From the NCBI RefSeq assembly GCF_033958435.1, contig NC_134158.1, positions 9,426,337 to 9,490,336 on the forward strand: a stretch of 64,000 nucleotides of DNA. The letters are read 5' to 3'. Below are positions 32,119 through 43,507 of the stretch, in pieces. Every line of letters begins with the position of its first letter. The first letter of the stretch is position 1. The position numbers and the translations under genes are program-made. The stretch is from Carettochelys insculpta. Its lineage: Eukaryota > Chordata > Testudines > Carettochelyidae. Under the pieces are notes generated by a model. It ran no database searches. It was given only the letters and a program-made list of their open reading frames with translations, and was not told the DNA's origin.

Positions 32119-32756
32119 TTCCCTTCTGAAAGGTGCAAGAGAAGTTCAGGCGTGACTCGGGAGGCATCCAGACAGTGGGAAGAGAAACATAGCTACCCTC
32201 TGAGACAGAGGAGATTTTCTTCTCCGAACCGGTGTGCAATCAGTGGGCATTTTTTAACGATACCGTAAGCAAAAACTCACGGGAGAAAAATCCTCCCCTT
32301 CCAGCCAGAGTTGGCCCAGCGACCGGGAGATGATTTTAGCAGTACTTTGCAATCCTTTGCTTTCTCAGCCGAGCCATCACCGGAGCAGGCCAAGGTTGGT
32401 GCATCCTTCTTTAGCGTGGTGTCCGTCTGCTCCTCTCTGCCAGTGGGCGGGTAAGGCGGAAGGGGCAGCTGGCCCCCCGGCCCCCAGGCGTGAGGGACCC
32501 CCAGGCTCCCCACCTCCGTCTGGTTTAAATAATTCGGTGTCATGGAAGAAAAGGAAGGCGGCCGGCCGGTGGGCTGTGGAGCCCAGTTCTGGCTCCTTTT
32601 GTGATGCGTGGGGTAGTAGGAAGCAGGAATTGATTTTAAAGCGCAACGAATGAGGTGAGGTGAATATTTTAATATGGGCGGGGGGAGTTTGTGACTGTGT
32701 GGGCCAGGGCCCCACCTGGACTTCATCCGCCCCTGCCTCTGCCTAGAGAGCGTGCG

Positions 32757-33064
32757 CGCGCACACACACACACAGGGCAATGCACACACTGACACACACA
32801 CAAACAGGCAAAGCACACACTCACACACACATGGGGCAATGCACACGAACACACACACACAGAGGACAAAGACACACTGACACATATACACACAAATGGG
32901 CAAAGCACACACTGATGCATGCGCGCGCGCACACACACACAGAGGCAATACGCACACCGGGCAATGCACACACTGACACACACACAAATGGGCAAAGCGC
33001 ACACTGACACACACACACACGGGGCAATGCACACAGTGACACACACAAACACAGCAATGACGCA

Positions 33065-33100
<36 letters not shown>

Positions 33101-33115
33101 GCAATGACGCACAGA
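32757..33115 (+). repeat. (CA)n-rich microsatellite with 'gggcaatgcacacactgaca' units
   Basis: CA runs alternate with 'ggggcaatgcacac' and 'aatgggcaaagcacacactg', giving irregular higher-order units of about 35-45 bp. Long frames here are artefacts of composition. Confidence 0.9.
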
Positions 33116-33514
33116 CACACACCAGGTTGGTGCGCACACATGGGACAAAGTGCGTACACAGCAATGCAAACACAACCCAGAGCAATACACAGGGGCACAG
33201 CCACACAGAGCAGCGCAGACCCTGGCCCACGCACGCAGGCAGCGCGATGCCCACCTGCAACGTGCAAGGCCCACCCGGAAACACCCCCAGCGCAAGGCAC
33301 AGCGTGACGCTCACGTACACACAGAGGAATTCATGCACACACACACCACTCGCAACCTGCCCTGGCTCAGATACGCAGCGGCAGACACACACTGCACAGC
33401 GCACGCAGAACACCACAACCACAGCTGCGCGCCCCCAAAGCAGTGCGCCCCCTGGGGGGACAGAGCACATTGCGCACATCGACGCGCTCCCCCACCCGCC
33501 TCCTGAGACAGCAA

Positions 33515-34060
33515 CGCGCGCACTGCAACACACACACGACAACACACACACTGCAACATACACACACTGCAACACGCACTGCAGCGCACACTGCAGCACA
33601 TGCACTGCAACGCACACACTGCAACGCACACTGCAACACACACACTACAACACACGCACTGAAACATGCACACTGCAACATGCACACTACAACACGCACT
33701 GCAACACATGCACACAACAACACACACTACAACACATGCACACTGCAGCACGCACACACAACAATACACACACTGCAACACGCACACTGCAACACACACA
33801 CAACAACACACACTGCAACACACGCACATGACAACACACACACTACAACACACACACTGCAACACACACGACAACACACACTGCATCACACACACTGCAA
33901 CACACACAGTGCAACACACTGCAACACATGCACATGGCAACACACACACTACAACATGCACACTACAACACACACTGCAAGACAAGCATACTGCAACACA
34001 CACACTACAACACACACACTGCAACACACACTACAACATGCGCACACACACACACTGAGA
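33515..34060 (+). repeat. 'actgcaacacacac' microsatellite
   Basis: About 545 bp of 'cactgcaacacacac' and 'cactacaacacacg' variants with a period of about 8-18 bp. Not coding. Confidence 0.9.
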
Positions 34061-34814
34061 GCCACGCTGGCATACACACAAACACACATCCCTGCCAAGA
34101 GCCAGGCGGCACTAGCCGACACCTTGGCACGGATCTGCCAACACATGCTCTGCAGCAACACCGCCCCCACCCCCACATACCCCCCCACACAAAGCAATGC
34201 GCAACACTCACACTCTCACACACAGAGCTGCCACGACACACAGCCTTTCTGGCACAGGCACAATGACATGCACAGCACTCACAATACGCACTTCACGGCC
34301 CCGCAGTGAATGAGTCACCGGGGTCTGTGAGCACACGCGTGTGCAAGACAGCAGTTTGCACGTATTTTGGTGCTGCAGAACCAGCTCCCCCTAGTGGGGA
34401 AAGGCCCCATCCCATGCTCCCCAGACCCTCCTGGCCTTGGGCCAGCTCAGAACCAGAACCCCTGGAGGGCCTTGACTCAAAGCTGTCGCCCCTGCTAGGC
34501 AGCCAGCGGGGATGTCGTAACTCCCCAGGCTGGGCAGATGTAATCAGTCCCTGGGAGTGACGGAGGTCGCGGTGGCGTCCGGTCCAAGACATTCCAACCC
34601 AACAGCACCAGCTCCTGGCACATTCCTCAAATTCTTCCTCTCGCTCAGCCAGTGGGGCAGGAAAAACGCACAGGGCGGTTTTCTGATGTAACCTGCTTTT
34701 GCCAAACAGCTCCTGGGTGTCAGCGTGACTAGTCCTCTGCAAACTTCCACAAAGCCAACCAGAATGCTAGGAACCATTGCAAGAGAATAGACACTCAAGC
34801 GGGGGCTACCCTAC

Positions 34815-35215
34815 AAGGTTTGTCTACACAAGTCACTGTTGACAGAGTTTTGCCCTGTCTCCGGAGGGATTCCCAACCTACGGGTCGGGACCCAAACCTG
34901 GGTCGCCGTTAGATTTTCTAAGGGTCGCCGGCTGGGCGGCTCTGAGCCACCGGTGGCTCTTGAAGGAGCCATTTGCAGCTCCTGTGGCAGCTCGGCTCCC
35001 TGTCCCTGCCTTGCCGCACTGAAATGGACCTCAGTGTAATTGGTTTAACGGCTGGCGGGAGGGATTGGGCTGTCAAACCAATTAAAATGAGTCCCATTTC
35101 AGCGCGGCAGGGCAGCTTGCCCATGTTACGGGGGGCGGGGGGGGGGGCTGCAAACAATTTAAGTGGGGGGGATCAGAATTTATAAAAATAAAATTTCCCA
35201 GGACAGAACCTCCCC
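34815..35215. mobile_element. probable hAT/MITE debris with an imperfect palindrome
   Basis: 'gattcccaacctacgggtcg' then 'ggacccaaacctgggtcgcc' matches the beginning of a common 'ggttcccaacc' hAT type. Nearby, 'gccgcactgaaatggacctc...aattggttt' faces 'aaaccaattaaaatgagtcccatttcagcgcggc' (about 35012-35112). Right end unclear. Confidence 0.4.
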
Positions 35216-35219
35216 CTGG

Positions 35220-36480
35220 TTTTGAATTGCCTCAGGTCACCAGGTCTTCCTGAATTGGCACGGTGAGTTGCCGCCTAGGAAAGGTTGGGCAGTGCCACTC
35301 TATGGGGACACGTCCTCACGGAATAGGGGCTCCCCCGTCCACGCCCTGTGTGGCCAGAGCACGGCCAGACTCCCCAGCCTTCCGTCGCCAGAACAGCCAG
35401 CCGGGAGCTCGGCAGACAGGGCTGCCTGGTGAACGTTTAATTGGCCGTTTCTGGGGTTAGTTTGGTCCTGTGTTAGCTGGAGCTTGGGCCTGGCCCAAGA
35501 AATCTGGACCTTGGCAAAAAAGAACAGGCTACTCTCGCGCTAGGCTGGAAACACTGAAGGTGGGTAAATTTCTCCCACCTTCAGCCTAGCAGCGGCGGCC
35601 CTGGAGCTGCTCAAATGTCTGGCGGGTCGTGTTTTTCCCAGCCCCTCACCTCCCTGCCAGGCACCCTCTTCCGTGAGGAAACTGACGGAGCCCTAGAATA
35701 ACCAGAAAGATAGGCCCGACACCACGGGTGCAGTCACAGCTGTGGTGTCGGAGCACGCGTCCAGCCTGGTTTTGCCTCCCCAGTGCCCCACTCCCCGGAT
35801 GCGCCGGCAGTGCAGGGAGTAATTATGCTGATTAATAACAGCCTCTGCTGCTATGGGGCCTTTTAATCTCGGGATCGCCCTCGCTTTATGCATGCTCGTG
35901 AAGCCAATTAGCACGGGGGAGCCCTACCGGGGAAGGAGAAAACTCAAACCGGGGAAATGGAGATGCTAAGGGAGTAGCCGCTTTGGGAATGTGATCCAGG
36001 GGTCCTGTCTTCCCGGCCCCACTCTGTTCTAATCCATCCTGCTCCACTCCCCACTCAAAGCCAGGGAGAGAACCTCGGACTACCAGGGCCCCCCTCTTAA
36101 CCTCACAGGACTAGGTATAGAGACCAGGAGTCCCAGCTCCCACCCTTCCTTGCTCTAACCTCTAGACCCCACTTCCTGCCTGCAGCTGGGGCGAGACCCA
36201 GGAGCGGGGTGGAAGCGGCCGCACTGACTTACAGCCCGTGTTCCGGCTAAATTTGTTTCCCAACGACGTGTGGGATAAATTTTGTGTATTGAAGCACGAG
36301 CAGATGATAGACACACAGGTTTTGGACACCCCGTGGGTGGTCTGCCAATCCGCTGGGCAGCTCCTCAGTCTCTCCTGGGCAGCGCCCCCAAGCTCTCAGC
36401 TTATGGGGAACACAAGCCATAAGCTTTTAAATCAGGTCAGAGCCCAACCCACAGCTGGTAAGGCCTAGAGAGCAAAGGAG
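35220..36480. other. unassigned intergenic sequence
   Basis: No exon, repeat end or regular structure recognised. Moderately GC-rich. The phrase 'aggagtcccagctcccaccc' near 36126 is the complement of the 'ctgggagc..actcct' repeat. Confidence 0.3.
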
Positions 36481-36499
36481 GCAATGTTCTTCTTGACCT

Positions 36500-36780
36500 C
36501 TGATGAAAGAACATAAAGTAACGGGCTCAAATTGCAGGAACAAGGGAGATTTGGGTTTGATGCTGGGAAAACCTTCCTAACTGTCAGGGTGGTTAAGCAC
36601 TGGAATAAATTGCCTGGGGAGGTTGTGGAATCTCCATCACTGGAGATATTTAAGAGGAGGTTAGGGAGACATCTATCAGGGATGGTCCAGATGGTGCTTG
36701 GTCCTGCCATGAGGGCAGGGGCCTGAACTCAATGACCTCCTGACGTTCCTTCCCGTTCTAATGTTCTATGAGTCTCTGAT
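36500..36780 (+). mobile_element. CR1 3' end
   Basis: 'ggttaagcactggaataaat', 'tggagatatttaagaggagg' and 'catctatcagggatggtcca', closing with 'aatgacctcctgacgttcct' and 'ttctaatgttctatgag'. 5'-truncated. Confidence 0.9.
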
Positions 36781-37044
36781 CTTTTTTAATCCTGCTTCCT
36801 AGGTCAGCGTTCCCCTGCCGGTTCTTTCGTTCGAGAAGTTTATTTATGTTCAGCTTTATTTGCTTGCTTGGGCCCAGCCTACCGTGCCAGTGTCCTGGCC
36901 TCCTCATTATTGCCCACGCCCCCCAGTGTTTGTGTCATCTGCAACCTGGACCTACGATGATTACACATTTTCTTCCAGGTCCTTGATAAAAGTCTCGCAT
37001 TAGAGGAGGGCCAGGAAACCATCCCAGCAGAACCCTCTCAGAAA

Positions 37045-37125
37045 CACGACGGTGGGTCTTTGCCCACAAAAGCTTATGCCCCAAAAAATCTATTAGTCTA
37101 TAAGGTGTCTGCGGGATGGTTATTC
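37045..37125 (-). mobile_element. turtle-type SINE fragment
   Basis: 'gtctttgcccacaaaagctt', 'atctattagtctataaggtg'. Reverse complement of the SINE body. Confidence 0.7.
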
Positions 37126-37504
37126 CTTGTTGACAGTGACATTTGGGGAGGTAGGTGCAACTCCTGCTCTGCCACAGATGTCCTTGGTCAAGTCACTTAA
37201 GCTTCTCTGTGTTTCAGCTGAGTAATACCTCGGTGGGATGTCACAGAGGTGCTCAGAGAGCAGGAAAAGGCTATGTTGGTGCCATGGAGGGTGGAGTACA
37301 GTGATATATAATGGGACCATGACTTCATCTCTCTCAGAGCTTCACAGAAGAGCTCCAAGGCTGATTTCCCTTGCTCTGAGTGTTGCAGGGGATAAGTCCG
37401 GAGCGTTTGTGTTCCTCTCCACTTTGCTGTCCCTGGCCTGGATGTTATGGGTCCCAGGCCTCGCCATTCCCGTCAGAGTAATGGTTCAATACTAAGCAAG
37501 TACC

Positions 37505-38007
37505 TCTGGAATAATGCGTCCAGTTCTGGGGCCCCTAACACAAAAACAGTGTGGACTTATCGGAGTGAGTCCTGCCGAAGGCAACCAAAATGATGACGGA
37601 TCTGGAGCACATGACTGATGAGAAGAGGTCGAGGGATTTGGGCTTATTTAGTCTACAGAAGAGAAGAGTGAGGGGAGATTTGAGAGCAGCCTTCAACGTC
37701 CTGGAGGGGGGCTCTAAAGATGACGGAGAGAAGCTGTTCTCAGTGGTGGCAGACGGCAGAATGAGGAGCAATTGTCTCAATTTACAGCGGGAGAAGTCTA
37801 GGTTGGATGTTAGGAAATACTATTTCCCCAGGGGAAGCACAGGAATGCGTTCCCTAGAGAGGTAGTGGGATCTCCATCCCTGGAGGTGTTTAAGTCAGGG
37901 CTTGACAAAGCCCTGGCTGGGATGGTTTAGATGGGATTGGTCCTGCTTTGATCAGCGGGTGCGACTCCATGACCTCCCGAGGTCTCTTCCAGCCCTGGGA
38001 TTCTAAG
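37505..38007 (+). mobile_element. CR1 3' part, about 500 bp
   Basis: 'gaggtcgagggatttgggct', 'cttcaacgtcctggaggggg', 'ctccatccctggaggtgttt' and the terminal 'gacctcccgaggtctcttcc'. The reading frame is broken. Confidence 0.9.
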
Positions 38008-38009
38008 TT

Positions 38010-38740
38010 GTCTCACCTACCCTGGGCAATTCTGCAAATGGATCAGGAAGACACAGAGGTGGGTAGGTACACCTGACAGAACGTCCCACGTAACACCCCC
38101 CCGATGCATCCTCCCCACACATATAAAGGATAATGGCCTATTATTGCCACTGCCTAATGGAGCCCAGCCTTCAGCAGGGTTGGAAGAGGTTGTTGTGTCC
38201 TTCCTAACGTTTGTAGGTTCAAACATCGCTACCGCAGGTTGGGGAGTTTCTTACAAAAGCAATCTCGTCTGCCCTGATCAGAACTGACTCAAAGCGAGAG
38301 CCCCCCTTGGGGCAGTTGGAGAGGGGATGATGACATCTCTGTGACACACTAGGTCAAGCCACGTGAAAGCGGCACCCCCTCCTGGCTGAAGCGGGTGAAG
38401 CAGCGGAAGAGGTCGGCTGATCCATGAAGCGGAGGGAGGCAGCAAGCTTGAAATTTGTTTCTGTTCTGAACTGAAAGCAAAACAAAACCACTGGCCGCAT
38501 CTCCTACTGTGTAAAAGTCTGGGGGGAAAAATTGTTTTGAGACAATCAAAACTTTCAGTTCCTATTAATTTTTTTATACGACACCAGGAGTGTGCAAAAT
38601 GGGGGGGGTGGGCTCCCTCAGGGGGGTGAAATTTCATAAGGGGGGGCACAGCACAATTATCTGCTGGGTCTCAACCTCATCCATCTCATTAAAAATATTG
38701 AAAAATGTTACTGTTTTTATGTATATATATATGCACAGTT
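38010..38740. other. unassigned sequence
   Basis: No gene recognised. A short (TA)n tract lies at 38722-38732. G-runs near 38600. Confidence 0.3.
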
Positions 38741-38745
38741 GTATG

Positions 38746-39044
38746 CAGGTTGAACCTCTCTAATCTAGCACAAGAGAATTTGTCGGATCACAGGAGGTTA
38801 ATATTATCTAGCGCATTATTAACACGTCCACTGCATAGTGGGCTCTTAGAAGATATTTAGCAGTAAATTGCAGCTAAATACAGCACAGAAACTCTAAGAA
38901 CCAGGACTGGTGGCTGTAAACAAACTATAGGGGACCATGGGAAACTTGGGCACACCCATGACAAGTGGTACCTGGCTAACTAAAATCATGCCGGATCACG
39001 GAGGTTGCCGGACGAGAGATTTCCGGATTAGAGAGGTTCAACCT
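38746..39044. mobile_element. Tigger/pogo-like MITE with near-perfect TIRs
   Basis: The left end is caggttgaacctctctaatc and the right end is gattagagaggttcaacct, an almost exact inverted repeat of about 19 bp. The interior matches the complement of 4872-5319. About 300 bp, no transposase. Confidence 0.85.
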
Positions 39045-39242
39045 ACACCAATCAATAAAGTTTTTACGTTCTGCAGACTTGTTTTCTTACACACGCTGAA
39101 AGGGTTTTTCTTTTTCATATGAGCATCACCAAAATTTCCGTCAGTTTAGGTTACATTCGACAGGTTGCAGGGAGGGTCTGCTAATTGCAGGGATGAAAAG
39201 TAAGGCCCCATGTAAAAAGTTTGCTCACCCCTGTGCTATATT

Positions 39243-39482
39243 ATCATGGATTCCTAGAAATGTGAGGCTGGATGGGACCTCAGGAGGCCGGCAAATCCAG
39301 CCCTGACTGCTGAGACCAAGACCACCCCTGGCATATATCTGTCCCAGCTGTTTTCAAACCCTTCCAATGACAGGAATTCCACAACCTCCCTTGGCAGTCT
39401 GTACCAGAGCTTAACCACTCTCAGAGTTAGGAAGTTTTCCCTAATACGGAATCTAATTTTCCGTTGCTGTATATCAAGCATG
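39243..39482 (-). mobile_element. CR1 3' end
   Basis: 'aggctggatgggacctcagg' at the left and 'taccagagcttaaccactct' near the right. The minus strand reads as a CR1 tail with a partly open frame. Confidence 0.8.
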
Positions 39483-39980
39483 CTTCCCGATCGAATTTTT
39501 TGCAGTCCCAGAGCTAGGAGCCGTCTGGGGTGCAGAGTACCTTACGTTTATCTTTAAATTAAAAATTATTCTATATAAGCAAATAACAATTTTACCCATC
39601 AAATTTTATGAACTATGAATAAAATTATAAAACAATAACAAATCACGTTAAGTATTAAATTCTCAGTTAAAATCATTGTATTACATCAAACAAGACCTAA
39701 AGTTACATTATAAAATAGACCTAAACCATAAGCTACAATAATAAAGAATTATGACTTTCCGATAGAAGTACATTTATTTTCTTGGGTGGCCCTGGCAACA
39801 ATCAGTTTTCATTGGTGTTGAGTTTGACGCTCTTGCTGTGATGAATCCCCTTGATCCTTGTCCTGACTGCAAAACAATGGATTATTTCCCTTGCTAATTA
39901 CAATACAACACAAGACCTTGGCCAGCTTGAAAACTGGCCTGAAATCATCTTGCTGATTGATACACCGCTATCAAATGGGG
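39483..39980. other. AT-rich unassigned sequence
   Basis: About 39540-39760 is strongly AT-rich with no recognisable ends. No exon seen. Confidence 0.3.
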
Positions 39981-39984
39981 ACTC

Positions 39985-40460
39985 CCTGGTTATCTCAGGA
40001 TAGGGCCCAGAGTGACGTAGCTAGGTTGAAGTATTGGGCTAAAGGAAATCTGATGAGGTTCAACAAGGAGAAGTGCAGAGCCCTGCACTTGGGATGGAAG
40101 AATCCCAAGCACGGTTACAGGCTGGGGAGGTGGGGTGGGTTAAGCCTGGGGGTGAGGGGCAGTTTGAGGCTGCGGAGGTCAAATTCCCTCCTCACAGGTC
40201 ATGTGCTCCAGCCTCCCCATCATTTTGGTTGCCCTCTGCTGCACCCTCTCCAGTGCATCCACATCCTTTCTATACTGGGGTGGGGGCCCAGAACTGGACA
40301 CAGTACTCCAGATGTGGCCTCACCAGTGCCGGATAGAAGGGAATAATCACTTCCCTAGATCTGCCGGAAATGCATCTCCTAATGCAGCCCTGCTTACTGC
40401 TCCAGGCTGGGGACTTATTCAACATTTCCAGGTCGCATGTTGCTTGCTATTTAGATAGGA
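39985..40460. mobile_element. two CR1 pieces in opposite orientations
   Basis: 39985-40130 is plus-strand CR1 ('aaatctgatgaggttcaaca', 'tgcagagccctgcacttggg'). About 40185-40460 is minus-strand CR1 ('atgtgctccagcctccccat', 'actggacacagtactccaga'). Confidence 0.8.
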
Positions 40461-40849
40461 GTTGTTCGTTGCTGGGCTTTTCGACGCTCGCCGTTTATCG
40501 AAAATAAACCTTTTTTGTTTTGGTTTGGTTTTGGTTTTGTTTTTTTTAACTTTGCAATTATATTGCTGGGAGCCACAAAGAACTCCCTAAACAGTCACAT
40601 AAGGCCCTGGAGCCGCAGGTTGCAGCCTGCGATTTAAAGATTTAAAAGGGCTCAGGGTGTCCGTGGAAAAAAGCAAAAGAAATAAAAATGATCCTAGAAA
40701 ATAAGGTGGAAAGAAATGGCAAAGTTGCAATCGATGATTATTTTTAAATGAAAGATCTTCCAAGGGTGTTATGAACGGCTGTCCAAAAATCTAGGGGGTG
40801 GTTTCCTTTTTCCTTCAAGGAAGCGTACCTAGCAGCTAGAATTGGCTTT

Positions 40850-41510
40850 GATGGGGGTTCACGAATGGTTTGTTGGGGGACTGGAAATCTGTGTATGGTT
40901 TGGGGCTGACTGGGAGCCTGTGAAGTGTTTGGGGGTGATTTGGAGGTCTGGGAATGGTTTGGGGGGTGATTGGGGGGTCTGAGAATGGCTCAGGGGACAA
41001 TTGGGGGCCTGGGAACGGCTTGGAGGGTGACTGGGGGGCCCTCAAACAGTTTGGGGGATGCCTGGGGGGTCCGAGAATGGCTTGGGGGGCGATTTGGGGT
41101 CTGAGAACAGTTTGGAGGGTGGTTGGGGGGCCTGGGAACAGTTTGGGGTGCCTGGGGGGTCCTCAAACAGTTTGGGGGGTGCCTGGGAGTCTGAGAATGG
41201 CGTGGGGGGCTGATTTGGGGTCTGAGAACAGTTTGGAGGGTTATTGGGGGCCTGGAAACAGTTTGGGGGTGCCTGGGGGGTCCTCAAACAGTCTGGGGGT
41301 GACTGAGGATCCTCAAATGGTTTAGGGGTGACTGGGGGTCTGAGAACAGTTTGGGGGTGACTGGGAGCCTGGGAAGAGTTTGAGGAGTTAATTGGGGGTC
41401 TGGGAACAGTTTTAGGGTGATTTGGGGTCCAGGAACAGTTTGGGGGTGATTGAGCGGTGACTGGGGGGGTCCGGGAACAATTTTGGGGTTACGGGCTCCC
41501 CCCACTGCCC
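40850..41510 (+). repeat. G-rich minisatellite 1
   Basis: Units of about 34-40 bp on the theme 'ggtctgagaacagtttgggg' then 'ggtgactggggg'. About 17 diverged units. The array ends just before the zinc-finger gene CpG island. It differs from the array at 42040-43130. Confidence 0.85.
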
Positions 41511-41559
41511 TAAATACTCAATCACTCCTATTACTGTCAGGGAGCATCCCCAGAGAAGA

Positions 41560-42005
41560 GCCGCAGATGTGCACAGGGCGGGGACCCCCAGGCGGCTCCC
41601 CACGCCCGGGGACCCCCAGAGGGGGTCCACGGAGCTGCTCAGGCACGCGGGGAGCCGTGGGGGGGCTGGGGGAGCCCCGAGTCTCCAGGGAGGGCAGCTC
41701 CCCTGGGGGGGCAGCTCCGGCGACGCGCCCCCCAGCTGTGGGTCGGGGGTGGGAGATTTGGGGGGGCCCCCTGGCTGTCCCCCACTAGGGGGCCCCCTGA
41801 GTGCCGCCGCCTGGTTTCCTGGCCGAGACGGATGCAGCGGCAGTTCCGGGAGCTGCCGCCCGGCCGGGGAGGGACTTACGCCGGGGAGCGGCCCCGGCCC
41901 GGCCGGGGAGCGGAGCCCGCAGGTGAGCGGGGCGCGGGGGCGCAGGGGCGCAGCCCGAAGTGGGGAGACAGCCCCCGAGACGGGCCCCCCCTCGGCAGCC
42001 ACATC
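41560..42005 (+). promoter_or_regulatory. CpG island and leader exon of the zinc-finger gene
   Basis: CpG-dense sequence with a good splice donor after 41922 (gcccgcag|gtgagcgg). I take the end of the leader exon to be 41922; its start is not defined. An ATG at 41832 opens a frame to the donor (91 bases, leaving phase 1). No TATA box. The island sits between two G-rich tandem arrays. Confidence 0.5.
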
Positions 42006-42029
42006 CCGCCCCAGCGGGGGGGAGACACA

Positions 42030-43130
42030 GCCGGTTTGGGGGGCACACAAGGGGGGGGACACAGCCGGTTTGGGGGGCACACAAGGGGGGGAGACACAGG
42101 CTGATTTGGGGGGCACACATGGGGGGAGACAGCTTGTTTGGGGGCCACACAAGGAGGGAGACACAGCCGGTTTGGGGGGCACACAAGGGGGGGAGACACA
42201 GGCTGGTTTGGGGGGGATTCGGGGGGGAGACACAGGCCAGTTTGGGGGGGATTCGGGGGGGGAGACGCAGCTGGTTTGGGGGGCACACAAGGGGGGAGAC
42301 AGCCGGTTTTGGGGGGACTCGGGGAGGGAGACAGCCCGGTTTGAGGGGCACACAAGAGGGGAGACACAGGCTGGTTTGGGGGGGGATTCGGGGGGGAGAC
42401 ACAGCTAGTTTGGGGGGCACACAAGGGGGAGACACAGGCCGGTTTGGGGGAGATTCAGGGCGGGGGAGACACAGGCGGTTTGGGGGGGATTTGGGGGGGC
42501 GACACAGCTGGTTTGGGAGGGATGGGGGGGAGACAGCCTGGTTTGGGGGAGATTTGGGGTGGGGGAGACACAGGCGGTTTGGGGGGGATTCGGGGGGGAG
42601 ACATAGCCGGTTTGGGGAGACACGAGGGGGGAGACACAGCCTGGTTTGGGGGTACACTGGGGGGAGACACACAGCTGATTTGGGGGGCACACGAGGGGGG
42701 AGACAGCCGGTTTGGGGAGACACGAGGGGGGAGACACAGCTGGTTTGGGGGGCATTGTGTGGGGGAGACACAGCCCGGTTTGGGGGGACAAGAGGGTGGA
42801 GACACAGCCCAGCTTGGGGGGATACAAGTGGGGAGACACAGCCGGTTTTGGGGAGCATGGGGGCCACAGAGCTCACTTAGGGGGACACGAAAGCCAGGGG
42901 GACACACAGCCGGTTTGGGGGGATGTGAGGTGGGAGACGCGGCTGGTTTAGCAGAGCATGGGGGGGACAGAGCTTGTTTGGGTGGACACGAAGGGGAGGG
43001 GGAGACAGGTGGTTTGGGGGAGCGTGGGGAGAGACAGAGCCCGTTTAGGGGGACATGAAGGGGAGGGGGACACACAGCCGGTTGAGGGGGGCACAAGACA
43101 AGGAAGGCACAGCTGCTTTGGGAGAGACAT
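42030..43130 (+). repeat. G-rich minisatellite 2, unit about 35-50 bp
   Basis: Units of 'gggggagacacagccggttt' then 'ggggggcacacaagg', about 25-28 copies. It fills most of the first intron of the zinc-finger gene. Every unit has several ggg/gggg runs on the + strand. Confidence 0.9.
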
Positions 43131-43507
43131 AGGATGTGTGAGTCCTGCTAGGAGAGGCCTGCTCAGCGCTGGAAGGACAACTGGCCTTGGTGGTGTTGTG
43201 GGCTTAAAAACATCCAGCGAGGAGTTCTCCCATCCTGCCGGAGCAGGGGCCCGACCTGCGCCGCCACTGGCTGCGCAGGAGAAAAGCCAGAGCCCGCCTG
43301 GCCCAGACGATTCGCCATCTCCTTTCCCATGCGCGGACCCCAAAAATTGCTCACATGCCGATGATGACCCCTTTGGAAATCTTCCATGGGACCTTTCCCA
43401 CCGGGGTCTGCAGGCCCCCAGGCTGAGCACAGCCAGACTCTGTAACAACAATATTTTGGGGCCCCTTTAGGTTCTGACTGTGGGGTGATTTATTTTTTCT
43501 CCCCCAG

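Noticed and set aside
32277..34309. Very long open frames rich in Cys, Val and His/Thr on both strands
   Set aside because: They come from CA/GT and TGCAACAC microsatellites; the translation is a simple repeat in every frame.
41412..43096. Long proline- or glycine-rich open frames on both strands (up to 363 residues)
   Set aside because: They are translations of the G-rich tandem array and CpG island; several overlapping frames are open at once and no domain is seen.
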